A program made the position numbers and the translations under genes. Positions 23,671 to 54,666 of a stretch of 64,000 nucleotides of DNA are shown here, piece by piece (position 1 is the first letter of the stretch; each line of letters starts with the position of its first letter). A model generated the notes under the pieces. That model made no database searches. It worked only from the letters and a program-made list of their open reading frames with translations, and was not told where the DNA came from. The DNA is from Aurelia coerulea (taxonomy: Eukaryota > Cnidaria > Scyphozoa > Semaeostomeae > Ulmaridae), in assembly GCA_039566865.1 (NCBI GenBank), contig CM076948.1, positions 22,889,001 to 22,953,000 on the forward strand, given 5' to 3'.

Positions 23671-23960
23671 AAAGTTGTTACGAAGCAAGAGCATTTACAC
23701 ACTGCTCCGGAACAAAAAATTTCTCCAGAAGAAGGAACAAAAGTGTTACGTATCAGTAGGAACAATGTGAATGAGAGGCTGATCCGTTCCTGTTTTGTTA
23801 CGGGTCCAAAGTTGCACCGGTAAAGTGTAAACGGGGCCTTATACCACATTTACACAGTACCGGTATCACTTACCGGTATCACGTTCACACTGTGCCTTCT
23901 GTCCACAGAACAATGTTGTTCTGGAGCAGTGTAAATGCGCTCTTGAACCGAAGCAACTTT
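23671..23960. mobile_element. Foldback element
   Basis: 'aaagttgttacgaagcaaga' at the left is matched in inverse by 'cttgaaccgaagcaacttt' at the right. The inner 'gcatttacacactgctccgg' is also inverted near 23920. Non-coding. Confidence 0.7.
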
Positions 23961-24115
23961 GTAGAGGGTCAACAAAAGTCTTTGTTTTAATTTCTTTTGC
24001 TCAGTTAAAATCAGCAGCCATTTTTGCTGAGAAGGTCGAGGTTTAACTGCCATATGTTCTCTTAAGCGTTACCTAGTTTACAGTATATCTTTATAACATC
24101 AGCCGAGACGATTAT

Positions 24116-24233
24116 AGTCTGTCTCAAATTAGATGTCATCTGCAAATGCCCGCAAATAACAGCAATAGAAGTGCTGTGCAAAGGAATTTCGCGTTATCGC
24201 AAATCTCAGGTGACATCTAACTGGAGACAGACT
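24116..24233. mobile_element. Small MITE, AGTCTGTCTC family, copy 1
   Basis: Left 'agtctgtctcaaattagatg' and right 'catctaactggagacagact' are inverted. A second copy with the same ends is at 47061-47176. Confidence 0.72.
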
Positions 24234-24377
24234 TTAGAATGTCAGGGAAAGCTGAAGTGCACAGAAAGTAAGATGTGACTGATAATTCAAAAAGACAAGA
24301 ATGCGTCTAACTTAGGCCTAATCTATATATTTCAAAAAGCCCTTGAGAAGCAGTGCTGACAACGCCAAAACAGCCAG

Positions 24378-24512
24378 TTTTAGGGACAAACCTTGCAAAT
24401 GACCTTGTCCTATAATATTGGGGGAAAATGCAAACTTCACAACAACCCTTTTTAGGGACAAACCTTGCAAAATGACTTATTGTCTGATAATATTGGGGGG
24501 AAATACAAAAAC
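24378..24512. repeat. Two-unit imperfect tandem repeat
   Basis: Two units of about 70 bp, each beginning 'ttagggacaaaccttgcaaa' and ending near 'ataatattggggg'. Confidence 0.75.
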
Positions 24513-24633
24513 TTAATTACAGCGAAAAGCCATCGTTTGGGGACAGAGCTGAACCAAACTTCACAGTGGAAAATGCCAAGTTTGAGACAGACCTAGAACC
24601 ACTGACCTGGCCCCATTCGACATGATCACCCCT

Positions 24634-24723
24634 GGGCCCAACCTCGTCCACGGGGCCTTTGTCATATTGGGACGGGATTGTCCAATATGACAAGAGGCCC
24701 TGGGGACGAGGTTGCCGTGGGCC
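24634..24723. mobile_element. Short palindromic repeat, GGGACGAGGTTG type
   Basis: 'gggcccaacctcgtccacgg' at the left is inverted as 'ggacgaggttgccgtgggcc' at the right, around 'atattgggacgggattgtcc'. From general knowledge, similar short palindromes are abundant in anthozoan genomes. Confidence 0.65.
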
Positions 24724-24935
24724 TGGACTTGCGACTTGGGCAAGTCCACCTTTGGCCTGTTTGTAACAGCTGTTTCCGATGGCAATACCAGAAGATAACA
24801 TTAACCTGAAGTTTTACAGAGGCTAAGAGTTAGTATTTTTGGTATCACCCGAAGGTTATTATAAGGTTCTATGGTAAGGCTTGATAGGCCTACAGTAATT
24901 TCTCGTTTCAAAAATATCAATAAAAATTAAGCATG

Positions 24936-25644
24936 CAAGGGCGGGCAAGTACTGTAAAATATTTGACCCCATGTTTGTCCAGAGGAATTGGAAAAATAAC
25001 CGATGCTTTTATCAAATAGTACACCTTTCGTGCCCAAAACAACCAGTTTTTGGGACAAAGGTGAAATTTGAATATCATTCTTCCTTGTCCATCAGTTTGT
25101 CACGAAAATCAAGTTTCCCAACCTCCTATCTAATCAAAATTCTGAAGTTTACCTGGAAGCTGGTTCTCCCTTTGTCCGCCAAATTTAGGCAGAAAAGACT
25201 AGTATTTCAAAATTTTCACATAAGCGGTTCTACCTTTGTCCGCCAAATTTACGGAAAAAAGACCAGAAATTACAATTTCTCACTAAAGCGGTTCTACCTT
25301 TGTCCGGCAAATTTCCGAAAAAAAGGCCAGAATTTCAAATTTTTCACCGAAGCCGTCCTACAATTGTCCGGCAACCGGTTTTGGGACACTTGTACTTTCA
25401 TATCTATAATTACTACTTGCTTTGGAAAACAGTAGTAGGTCGAAACTACCGGTTTTGGGGACAAACATCGTCAGTGATACATAATGTTAAAAATTGTCCT
25501 TCAAATTAGAGAAATATAACAGCGGAAATTTGTCATCAAAAACGACCAGTTTTTGGGACAAAGGTGGTGCAAAAATTTTTCATGAACTACCGGTTTTCGG
25601 ACAAAGGTAGGACCATCCTTCCCAGTGTGACATGCCCGCCCTTG
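24936..25644. mobile_element. Element with inverted CAAGGGCGGGCA ends and internal minisatellite
   Basis: The outer ends 'caagggcgggca' and 'tgcccgcccttg' are exact inverted copies. Inside, 25157-25380 holds about three to four 75-80 bp tandem units with 'ctacctttgtccgccaaatt', flanked by repeated 'ccagtttttgggacaaa' motifs. An open frame across it merely reflects the repeat. Confidence 0.68.
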
Positions 25645-25690
25645 TACGTCAAAATTTACTGGATCTACCCAACCCTCCTAAGGTAGCAAT

Positions 25691-25696
25691 TTTATT
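25691..25696 (-). terminator. Candidate SLC66A2 polyadenylation signal
   Basis: TTTATT on the plus strand (AATAAA on the minus strand) lies about 100 bp beyond the SLC66A2 stop codon, a normal distance for a short 3' UTR. Confidence 0.5.
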
Positions 25697-25796
25697 GCAT
25701 TTTTGGAAAATCTAGAGAACCATCTTTTTGACAAATGGGGATCCCCTTCCCCGTGGGTTTGCCACTGGCCCTGACCACAGGGTAATAAAGAGTTTT

Positions 25797-45897
<20,101 letters not shown>

Positions 45898-46006
45898 TTA
45901 TATTTGAAGCCAAATTCTAAGCTACTAAAAAAGAAATAAACTGGTGACCAGTATCAGGAGGAAATGTTTGGTGCTGTGATGTGAGCATTGTTGGGGATAC
46001 GAACAG

Positions 46007-46309
46007 CCTGTACGAAAATACAAGGCCATGTAATAGCCATGTACAAGCCTTGTAGTTATGGCCTTGTAACCTTGTTATAGCCTGGAATAGCCTTGCTGTA
46101 ACCTTGTAAATGGCTCGAAAAATGCTAATTAGCCTTGTAGAAGCCTTGTGGAAACCTTGTGTTAGGCTGGTTGCAACTTGGAATCTTACGTATAGCCTTG
46201 TAATTTTCTTCCAAGGTTAGTACAAGGTCATAACAAGGTCATAATCCCCTCTACAAGGCTAAAACTTGGCCTGTACAAGGCCAAGTTTAGCCTTGTATTT
46301 TTGTACAGG
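46007..46309 (+). mobile_element. CAAGG element copy C
   Basis: 'cctgtacgaaaatacaaggc' to 'gccttgtatttttgtacagg'. It lies about 115 bp upstream of the SLC66A2 ATG, so within or next to its promoter. Confidence 0.88.
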
Positions 46310-46356
46310 AGGCTAAGTTGCAAGCTTCGAGGAATCCCCCAAAAAGGGCTCCAGAT

Positions 46357-46366
46357 CGCATGCGCA
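46357..46366. promoter_or_regulatory. NRF1-like site upstream of SLC66A2
   Basis: CGCATGCGCA at 46357-46366 matches the core of the palindromic NRF1 consensus (TGCGCATGCGCA), common in metazoan housekeeping promoters. It is about 470 bp upstream of the SLC66A2 ATG. If the CAAGG copy C insertion is recent, the original distance was about 165 bp. Confidence 0.3.
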
Positions 46367-46544
46367 GTGCTGATTTACTTCACTTACATAATGTGCAAAT
46401 TAGCTTCATCGTTGAGAACAAGGGAAGAAACAAAAGCAGCGATGCGTATGACAATGTGAGCCCCAACGTTGATTCCCTCTCAACAAAGCTGAAACAAATG
46501 TATCAAAACAATAGGGTCAGCACTTCATCTCCCCAGCAAAGCAG

Positions 46545-47059
46545 CAGTTTCTATAGCCTGTGTTCCAGACCACTTGAGAAGGAAAGTGGTCTGTGTAACC
46601 AAGCACTAATCCGTGTTCACAAATTTTCTTCGGAATCTGAAGAAAGATTAATATATGCAACTAATAATTCGCATAATCACTATTTGTTTTGTTATCAAAA
46701 GGCAAAGGCTGTCTCATGTGAAGAACTCACATTACAATACAAAGAATAGAAAATTTCAATGTCTGCTAATCCTATTGACTTTTTACGATAAAAGAATAGG
46801 AGATTTGAAAGCCTGCTAATCCTACTGAGTTTTTACGCCCGTGCAAAGTGATAACGATCAGCCCTGATTTGTTTCAAACACAAATGTTCACAAAGACATC
46901 CGTTGTGTTGATCACTGACTTCATTGCAGCCAATCAGATCCGTGAAAGAATGCCCTTAATTATTTCGCAATTCAATTCATCGTCTGAACACGGATTAGTG
47001 CTTGGTTACACAGACCATTTTCCTTTCCACGTGGTCTGGAACACAGGCTACAGTTTCTA
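46545..47059. mobile_element. Mutator-like element with 9-bp target duplication
   Basis: TIRs 'tagcctgtgttccagaccac' (46554) and 'gtggtctggaacacaggcta' (ending 47050) continue as inverted repeats for about 65 bp ('accaagcactaatccgtgtt'). The element is flanked by perfect 'cagtttcta' copies at 46545-46553 and 47051-47059. The interior includes a 2-unit repeat around 'gcctgctaatcctactga' (46741-46840). No transposase. Confidence 0.82.
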
Positions 47060-47060
47060 A

Positions 47061-47176
47061 AGTCTGTCTCAAATTTGAGTGATGTGAGATTTGTGGCGAT
47101 GTAAAATTGCTCATGCAAGCCCTTCAATGGTTTTATCTGTGAGAATTTTCATGTGAAATCTAATTTGCAACAGACT
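47061..47176. mobile_element. Small MITE, AGTCTGTCTC family, copy 2
   Basis: 'agtctgtctcaaatttgagt' and '...aatttgcaacagact' are inverted, with similar length to 24116-24233. Confidence 0.6.
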
Positions 47177-47405
47177 TTGATTGACATTTGTCTTACACAG
47201 CGAAGTGAATCCTTGCAAGATTCAAAAGAGATGGAAAGAAAAATAAACAACAGTTTACTACTATTTCAAGACTGCGCAAACTGGGTAGGGAAATTCAACA
47301 ATGCAAATTGTAACTATTCAAATTGTGCCATGTTTTCCAACCTCGGTAAAAATATAGCTTAATTCAGATTTCTCTTTTAGAATAGCTGAAAGGTCTATTC
47401 AAAGA

Positions 47406-47698
47406 CCTGTACGAAAATACAAGGCCATGTACAAGCCTTGTAGTTATGGCCCTTGTAACCTTGTTATAGCCTGGAATAGCCTTGCTGTAACCTTGTAAAT
47501 GGCTTGAAAAATGCAAATTAGCCTTGTAGAAGCCTTGTGGAAACCTTGTGTTAGACTGGTTGCAGCTTGGAATCTTACTGATAGCCTTGTAATTTTCTTC
47601 CAAGGTTAGTACAAGGTCATAACAAGGTCATAATCCCCTCTACAAGGCTAAAACTTGGCCTGTACAAGGCCAAGTTTAGCCTTGTATTTCTGTACAGG
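47406..47698 (+). mobile_element. CAAGG element copy D
   Basis: 'cctgtacgaaaatacaaggc' to 'gccttgtatttctgtacagg', nearly identical (in inverse) to copy A. The left flank is the end of an AATAGACC-type repeat ('agaatagctgaaaggtctatt'). Confidence 0.88.
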
Positions 47699-47721
47699 GA
47701 TTGACACGCGATAGATAGAGA

Positions 47722-47978
47722 GAGCGCGTGGCCGAGTGGTTAAGGCGACTGACTCGTAAACCAAAGGTCAGAACGGCCGAGGTTCGAATCCCGCGCTGGA
47801 CAGTTTGGTCGCTGTCCGTAACTCTAGCCCGGGTCGACCAGAGCCATGTGAGGGAAATCTGGTAGCTGCGGCGGGTTGATGGTAAAACATCCGTGGCCCC
47901 TGCTGGAAATAAGTCTCTCTCAGACTTTCGCAGGCTAGCCACGTTAAATATGATTACCTACCTACCTACCTACCTACA
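47722..47978 (+). mobile_element. tRNA-derived SINE with (TACC)n tail
   Basis: Pol III A box TGGCCGAGTGG at 47729-47739 and perfect B box GGTTCGAATCC at 47781-47791, followed by about 165 bp of unrelated body and a (TACC)n tail at 47955-47977. The tRNA-like head resembles a Ser/Leu-type start but cannot be folded into a full cloverleaf with an acceptor stem, so it is a SINE and not a tRNA gene. Confidence 0.8.
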
Positions 47979-47981
47979 CCT

Positions 47982-48099
47982 GGGCCGGGTTGTTCAAACC
48001 ACGATTAGCGCTAACCTTGGATTAAAGGCATGATTCTGTAACCATTTGCATAGTCCTAATCCGGTATTAGCCTAATACCAGTTTTGAACAACCGGGCCC
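47982..48099. mobile_element. Short foldback, GGGTTGTTCAAA type
   Basis: 'gggccgggttgttcaaacca' is inverted as 'gttttgaacaaccgggccc', with 'attagcgctaacc' and 'ggtattagcctaatacc' inside. It immediately abuts the SINE tail. Confidence 0.8.
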
Positions 48100-48677
48100 T
48101 AATCTGTTTGTTGCATGATCATTAGTAATCTGTATTCCACTGAAAACTGTTGGTAATCATTGCATTGGTTGGGCGATGGTAAAGATCTTTATGGTAACGG
48201 TCTTTATCATAACAATCTTTATGAAATTGAATCGCTAGGTGCCTACAAATACAATCATGGCCAAAAGGTTACTGGACAGATGTAAAAGAAGGCCCAAATA
48301 CTAAATCTTGAGTTATAGACCCTCTGACTCATCTGTTGGCTTGGATTTCCAAAACCCCTCCCCCAAAAACAAAGTCAATATGTTGTATTTTCCCAGCAAA
48401 TGAATTAGTTCTGGGAATATTGAGTCAATGAAAAAAGTCTTTAAATTTGAACGAAATACTAAAACAGAGCTAGCAACACGTGACGTATGAAAAGTGGAAG
48501 AGAGTGTTCCAAAGCAAATGGTTATGACCTGATTTTACTGTCAATCTGTACCAACAAAATTGACTAAGGGGGAGGGGGGACTTTATGTTCGAAAAACCTA
48601 GCTAGTTTTTGGTAATCCGTTTTAGGCAGTTTTAGGCCCCCGCTTTTTATGACAACCTCCTCTTCACTTTTACTTAC

Positions 48678-48860
48678 ATTCCTCCTGTCTGTTTCCTCGG
48701 TATAATGTTGATGAAAGTCAGCAGCAGAAGAAGCATCAAAAGACTTCACTTCACCAAAATCTCTACCCAGCTTATATCCTCGATGAAATGCTTGAGGATG
48801 TTTTCGGCACGCTCTGTTTAAAGTTTCGTACACGTCTTCATTTGTTTCGATCGCGATCAC
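48678..48860 (-). CDS. Candidate exon of an unrecognised gene
   Basis: A 61-codon open minus-strand stretch ends in a strong donor, AAT|gtaagt (phase 0). Its composition is protein-like (DVYETLNRACRKHPQAFHRG, YKLGRDFGEVKSFDASSA). I do not recognise the family. The frame begins at a GTG right after a TGA with no ATG, so the real 5' boundary must be an acceptor (a GAG|TG at about 48859 would fit phase 1) or the exon is broken. No partner exon was found between here and SLC66A2. It could be an orphan exon or pseudogene. Confidence 0.35.
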
Positions 48861-49774
48861 TCACTGGAATGCGCAAACATAAACAGAAAATTCGTTGTTG
48901 TTGTTGTAAATCTGTTTCCAGGAAGTGTCGACTACGAGGCTACATGAAAAGGGCCATTTGATAGAGGGCCCATGCCAGATACTGTGAAGTTGTGAAGTGA
49001 AATTAACGAAGTCGAAGGAGCTGAGGACGACTGATCAAGGCAAAAAAAGGCCAGAAACTATTCAAAGACATAACCATGGTATGCAATTTTAAAAAATTCG
49101 TGTCTGTGAGAATGAAATTGTATTGCTGTAATCCCTTGTTTTGTTGAAAATCAGGGCCTTTTTTAACATTAAAACTGGGGGGGGGCAATTGCCCCCCGAT
49201 CCCTAGACTTTGCCCCCCCCCAGTGTCGAAATTTTTGACCCCAGAAAATTATCCCTTAATTAAAGTAAGTGATTTTCAGAAAGTAAGCTATTGCCGCCAC
49301 CCCGCCACCACTGACTGCATAGGCAACCTGCAAAAGCATGTGTAGATGAATGGAATACGAGAAGGACTGTTTACCACCAGAGACAGGATGTTTCAGCCAA
49401 AATCAAGGATGTTTTTTCAAAAATGTTACTCACGCATAGGATAAATGTCACAAAACTCTCAAAGTTTCCTACGCTAATGGCAAGCAGGATATTGGGAGAG
49501 CCATTCTAAGCCAAAGTAAAGGGTGTGGCCCTGAAAATTTTCCTGGGGGCTTTGCCCCCAGACCCCCTTATTTCACCTAACTTAAAATTTCTGGCCACGC
49601 CGCTGCTCACGAGAATGCGCGATGAGTTTTGTAAATCAAGTATGTCAAATATCAAATAAGTCTTACACAACACTCTTTACAAAGTATTCTTGTCCTATTG
49701 TAGTTTGATTTTAGCTAGCCCGTTTGATATATATTTGGATTCGTAAATTTTCTATTTTTTAGCTTGCTTTTCTA
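48861..49774. other. Intergenic with G-run repeat remnants
   Basis: 49165-49230 ('actgggggggggcaattgcc' and the following C-run) and 49515-49605 ('ggggctttgcccccagaccc') are fragments of G-run MITE families. No gene seen. Confidence 0.5.
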
Positions 49775-50536
49775 GCGACGACTTTATTCTGCAGGCCAGC
49801 AGGTCAAGTAATCTGCGGGTCAAACACGAAAAGCAAACATGCGGGGTCACCACCAGGGCCAAGGGCCCAGTGGCCTCCAGACATGGCATGAAAAAGCTGG
49901 AAATGTATTGCTTATTACGTCAAGCACATCCCGTAACAGTACAACAAATTATCGTTATCTGATTGACAGAAATAGTCAAGCCAAATCGTATCATCTGCAC
50001 TCGCGATGAGGATTGCATCAGTCATGATTGCATCTCTATCTCCGAGTCTTTAGGCAGGAACTAGGCCCCATTAAAATCGAAAACTCTCAAACGATCAAAC
50101 TTTGGGACGAATTGGAGAGTTGAATGACTATGTTGACTATGACTATGAATCATCCAATTCAATGCGGAAAACTGAGACTCATGTAATCAATCTATATGCC
50201 CACTGCATTTCTAGATTGGCTTTGTTCACGATTTGAACAGCAGGACATTCTTTGGCACAAAGCATTTCAATGCCACAAACGAATAAGGATCCCATGGTTG
50301 AAAGACATTGAAACAAAAGCTTGTGAAAACATTGGGAAAAATATTGTGATGGTCCAAGGAGAGATCAAAATCATCCAAGGGATTGGCCTTTGACCATTTG
50401 TTGACGGCCTAAAATACCAAACACAACACATAGATCTTTGTATTGGGCCCTTGGCCCTGATGGTGACCCGCATGTTTGCTTTCGTGTTTGACCCGCAGAT
50501 TACTTGACCTGCTGGCCTGCAGAATAAAGTCGTCGC
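49775..50536. mobile_element. 760 bp element with about 100-bp terminal inverted repeats
   Basis: 'gcgacgactttattctgcag' at the left is inverted as 'ctgcagaataaagtcgtcgc' at the right, and identity continues through 'aggtcaagtaatctgcgggt', 'aagcaaacatgcgggtcacc' and 'gggccaagggccca'. The interior (about 49880-50435) has no transposase. Confidence 0.85.
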
Positions 50537-51157
50537 TTTTCTAGCCAATTAGACTAACATATCCCCTTTTTAGGATTTGCCTCCCCACTTAAAACCCCTT
50601 AAAAAAGGCTCTGTTGAAAATCCCTTTTTTGGAACGCGCATCAGTAAAAAGATTAAAGTATACGTATGGAACAGCGGGGCCTTGGGGGCGGCGGCCCCCA
50701 ACAATTTTTAACCAAATGAATTCAATGATTGTCAGTTCTTGCTGCAGTTTTAGGCCATAATATTTAAGTCATGTTGACTTCATGTTGACGTTCTCCCAGT
50801 AAGTGCGAATTGGATCGAATTGGTCACATTTTCCATGTTCCAATCTTGCATTATCCAATCAGATGATAGGATTTATATCACTATTGCTTAGAAAGCCAAT
50901 CAGCAGTTAGTCCTAACAATTCAATTCAACCTCTGTTTTCCTTGTAAACTGTGTCCGCCATAGTGCATTTGTCTCGGTTTCTGAAGGGGCTCTCTCTGGA
51001 GAAAATGCCTCATATCATATATAATTTCCAAAAGAAGTGGTACATGCCTCTAGATTTCAGTAGTCGTCTCAGCTGCAAAAAGGACGTACCAGCCAGGGGT
51101 GAGCCCTGGGAGCCACAGCTCCCCCTTTTCATAGAATTTTTTAAACGAATTAACACC
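50537..51157. other. Intergenic, nothing recognised
   Basis: Only a short G-run remnant ('ggggccttgggggcggcggc', about 50678-50698) stands out. Confidence 0.45.
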
Positions 51158-52376
51158 TAGAGTAGCGTCGCCCATTATGGCTGACTACCAAGAGAAATTG
51201 AATTTCAGGGGACTGACGACTAGTAATAAAATTGCAATTGCGCGGAGAATTTTTGCTGACATCTGCTTTATCATGATTTGACCTTCACTTCACTGAAGTT
51301 TCAGTTCATTTGCATTGAAACTTGACAAGATGGTTTGTGCATATCTCTAATTGATTCTTTTAAGTATTGCAAATTTCATGATTCTATTTACATTCCTTCC
51401 TTCTTCTTCGTTCGCTCAGCACCTTGCAGTTTGAAATTTTTGAAATGCGGTTTGATTTTTCAGAAGTCTGTCTCTTGAGAGGAAATCTATAATGAAACCA
51501 AAGCAAAGTGATTTCTGATTCAGATTTAAGGTTATGAATTCTGAGTGCTGCCAATGGCTATTTTCGTCACCCATTATGCCCATCGGTTTACCAGAGAAGT
51601 TTCCAGTTGCTTCAAAATATTAATATGCAAAATTTATTATAAAAAAGCACCAATTTGGGTTAAAATCTTACTTACTATGCCAAAAACTCATCCGTCCATA
51701 CACAAGAGATAAGGCAGGATTTAGAACAACTTGAAATTATATCATACTTTTTTTTTTTTTGCAACCATCTCTAATGGGACCATTGCCACTATGATTAGGG
51801 GTGTTTCTTAAGTTATATTAAATGTATTGTCATGTAAATTGCGTATTTTAATTGCTATGTATTATTTTTAGATTGTAAATATTTTAATTTTGTGGTGAAT
51901 CCAAACTAAGCATACTATTTCAATTGCCAAAACTCGAAGTTTAGGTTAATTCTTATTGATATTTTTGTGTTAAAAGTACCCAATGACAAACAAATAACAG
52001 TAACTAAAACTGTTTTTCTCATCAAAACTTTTTACCGGAGAGTAGTGTTACAGTACTTGTTTGTCCTGTGGCCATAATGGGCGACGCTCAAAGAAAACAA
52101 CGCTTTTGCACCCTTCTTTAAAATTCCCTAAAATCAGTATACGGAATTTACAAATAGCCTTAAATAACGGACTCATCATATTATTTAAGGTTATTTTTAA
52201 ATTTTGTACCACAAATCATTTGTATACGGAATTTATGTAAAAAGTCAATACTCTGTGATCTTTTTCTCCATTAGTTGGTGATATAACCTGGCTAGTTGGT
52301 TTTTTCAAAAATTGCTCTTTTAGGATCTGATTCAGGACTTTGTGACGACATGGGCATAATGGGTGGCACTACTCTA
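51158..52376. mobile_element. 1.2 kb element with TAGAGTAGCGTCGCCC ends
   Basis: 'tagagtagcgtcgcccatta' at the left and '...taatgggtggcactactcta' at the right are inverted. A second inverted match, 'ccataatgggcgacgctc', lies inside at 52072-52089. A partial relative of the left end is at about 61150-61290. No open frame of transposase length. Confidence 0.7.
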
Positions 52377-53540
52377 TGAATTTCATAACAATCATCAGCC
52401 TCCCCTTTGCCAGGTTGGAAAATTTGCATTCACTCGCAACTATGAAGCTCTGTCAAACTGGCTGCTTGCAGCTACAATAACTAGTTCTCGCATGCGAGAA
52501 TAAAACCAGGGACGCCGGAGTGATGGTAGGGCAAGGGGGGCGACTAGGAACGTAAGGGCAATCGAGACCGAAGGCGAATGAAGCGAGCCTAAAAATTGCG
52601 GGGTCCGGGGGTACTCCCCCGGGAAAATTTTTGTGGCCACGCCCTTTAGATTGGCTTAAAATGCTATTAAAAATGTTTTAACGAACATTAATCATGTTCT
52701 TTCATGAAATTGTTTGGCAATTTCTCACTCCGAATCGCATAAATCGCATATTGCTTATTTTGAAGTTGCAATTGCCAGTCATTTTTCGTTAAAGTAAATT
52801 ATTGTTTTTCATTGAAAGGGCACTCTTGCCCCCCTTGCCCCATTAGGAAAGGGCAGGAGGGGCGCTGGCCCCCCCCTCTCCGGTGTTCCTGAATAAAACA
52901 CCTATTGTTAATTTTACCTCTCTCAGAGCTTTTAAAGTCTACTTGCAGCTTGCACCTTAAAATTTATTTCCTCTGCTACTACGCGTAGGCTAAATCACAC
53001 ATGTTTTCCCTTGGTGGCCCCTTTCAAATTCCTGGGTACACACAGGGTTGGCAGGTGCATGCCCAAGTTTCAAGCATAATTGTTAATTGAGAACAGCTGA
53101 AATAAGTCCAATCATTTTCTGCTGAAAAAACCAAGAAATACCTTTTGCTTTGCAAAAGTTGTGTTGTACATCTTTGCTTGCTTAACAAATCAAATGCTTG
53201 GGTAAAAAGTCAAATTATTTGTCAGAAATTTTGCTCTCTGTCGGACTTTTTGGGATTCACAGGTCTATACTTTTTCAGGAAGACTTGTAGGAGAAAATGA
53301 TGGATATACAATGAATTTATTAACGTTGAAAGATAAATTCTAACAAAATACTATCTTCAGCCACATTATTGCTGCTCTGTTACCTAACTTATTGATCATT
53401 TTCTTTCTTTTTAGCAAATTAATTTTCCTTCATTTTTCATCTTATTTTCTTTCGTTTCTTTTTTTCTTTACCTCAACAGAGCCTTAAGTATTGAAGTAGT
53501 TTTATTAAAATCGTAGAAGTAGAAGTATAGCAGAAATTAT
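52377..53540. other. Intergenic with a G-run repeat
   Basis: 52505-52650 is a G-run element remnant ('gggtccgggggtactccccc') and 52830-52880 another ('cccccttgccccattaggaa'). Otherwise no exon or repeat is recognised. Confidence 0.45.
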
Positions 53541-53544
53541 TACA

Positions 53545-53823
53545 TTTACGGCATATTTTTGGCTAACGAATGACAGTACTGACGATACGGAGCACTTTTT
53601 GTTGCTTTGCCCTCCATTTGACATCCAACGACTTGATCTTCTTGCTGATATCTCCGTAGTAATGACCTTTTTTTCAAAAATCAGTAGCCTTTGAAACAAC
53701 GTTTTGATACAACTTTTATTGTATGGTGATAAAGACCTTTTTTGATAAAGACGTTAATAAACATGTACTCAAATTGACTCTAAATTTCATTCACAAAACT
53801 GGTCAGTTTGATTATGGTAATTC
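53545..53823 (+). pseudogene. LINE 3' end, degenerate copy
   Basis: The DNA matches, in inverse, the 63770-64000 segment: 'gatacggagcactttttgtt', then 'tttgacatccaacgac', 'tatggtgataaagacctttt' and 'ttcacaaaactggtcagttt'. The frame is broken by stops. It represents the polyprotein C-terminus (DTEHFLLxCP motif) of a non-LTR element. Confidence 0.75.
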
Positions 53824-54214
53824 TAAACTTATGTTTCACACTTCATAGTCACTAAGTCCCTTTACTTCTTTTTTTGCTTCCAATCCGAAAATCAAATCTT
53901 TAGATCATCTAATCTGTGAGAAAGACCTACAGTATTAGCCCAAAGCGAAACCCAACATACAAAATGAAACAACTTTATTATTTATCAGTATAAATCGTTC
54001 ATACATATTTTTGCAGCCATAGATTTAATGTTAGTTTGTTACACGTCTTTATGTTACTGACTGTGGAGTTGTCATGGTCTCCTGCTCTCTGTGGCATCAT
54101 CCTTGTAGTGTATCAAAGTAGTTCCTACGTACAGTAGTGTCTTACTGTAAGTACTAGGTTGTTTTATAAAATTTATATTGAATAAAAACAAAAATATTTT
54201 TGATAAATGTTTGG
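53824..54214. other. Intergenic, nothing recognised
   Basis: Probably LINE 3' untranslated sequence continuing from the preceding fragment. No other feature is visible. Confidence 0.35.
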
Positions 54215-54658
54215 CCCGGGGGGGGTACTCCAATTGTGGCCTGACAGGGGGGTCCAGTCAGGGTTAAAGAGGGCCAAAGCAAAAATTTTGAAAACTACCC
54301 TCAAATGGTAGTATCTTTTTATAGAAACCCCCAAATGGTAGTTTGTGGACCTAAAATTGGGCCATTTGGTAGCGTGTGGTAGCAAAAATTTTCTGCAGTT
54401 TTTCAACATTTTCTATTGTAAAAATTGATTGAACAAAGCAAAAAAACTTCAAAATTCAATGATAATTACTGCTGAAACGACCACATTGCCGTGCGGAGGA
54501 GCCTACTGAGTTGAAATCTTATAACTTACCAAGAATCTTGGAATATCCCCAATTGGTAGTATATGTTTGACAAATAAGGCCATTTGGTAGCCATTTCGTA
54601 AGACCCTCAAACCGACTGGACCCCCCTGTTAGGCCATAATGGAAGTACCCCCCCCGGG
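54215..54658. mobile_element. Poly-G/C-ended hAT-like MITE, copy 1
   Basis: Begins with CCC, a G-run and 'tactccaattgtggcctgac', and ends '...ccataatggaagtac' with a C-run and GGG. It is flanked by perfect 'atgtttgg' (54207-54214 and 54659-54666). The interior has repeated 'aaatggtagt' and 'gccatttggtag'. Confidence 0.88.
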
Positions 54659-54666
54659 ATGTTTGG

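Noticed and set aside
24517..24801. Overlapping minus-strand frames across the GGGACGAGGTTG palindrome
   Set aside because: Coding-like only because the GC-rich repeat lacks stops; the translation contains the repeat in both arms.
25157..25380. A CRISPR-like array
   Set aside because: The units are 75-80 bp tandem repeats without distinct spacers, in eukaryotic DNA and within a transposon-like element; this is a minisatellite.
46318..46749. A 143-codon plus-strand open frame upstream of SLC66A2
   Set aside because: It begins at a TTG, and its second half is the terminal inverted repeat of the Mutator-like element starting at 46554. No family similarity.
47722..47800. A functional tRNA gene
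   Set aside because: Good A and B boxes, but no acceptor stem pairing or normal anticodon arm, and the unit continues into a SINE body with a (TACC)n tail.
50196..50393. An open frame inside the 49775-50536 element as a possible transposase
   Set aside because: Only 65 codons, no catalytic motif, and its length is far below any known transposase.
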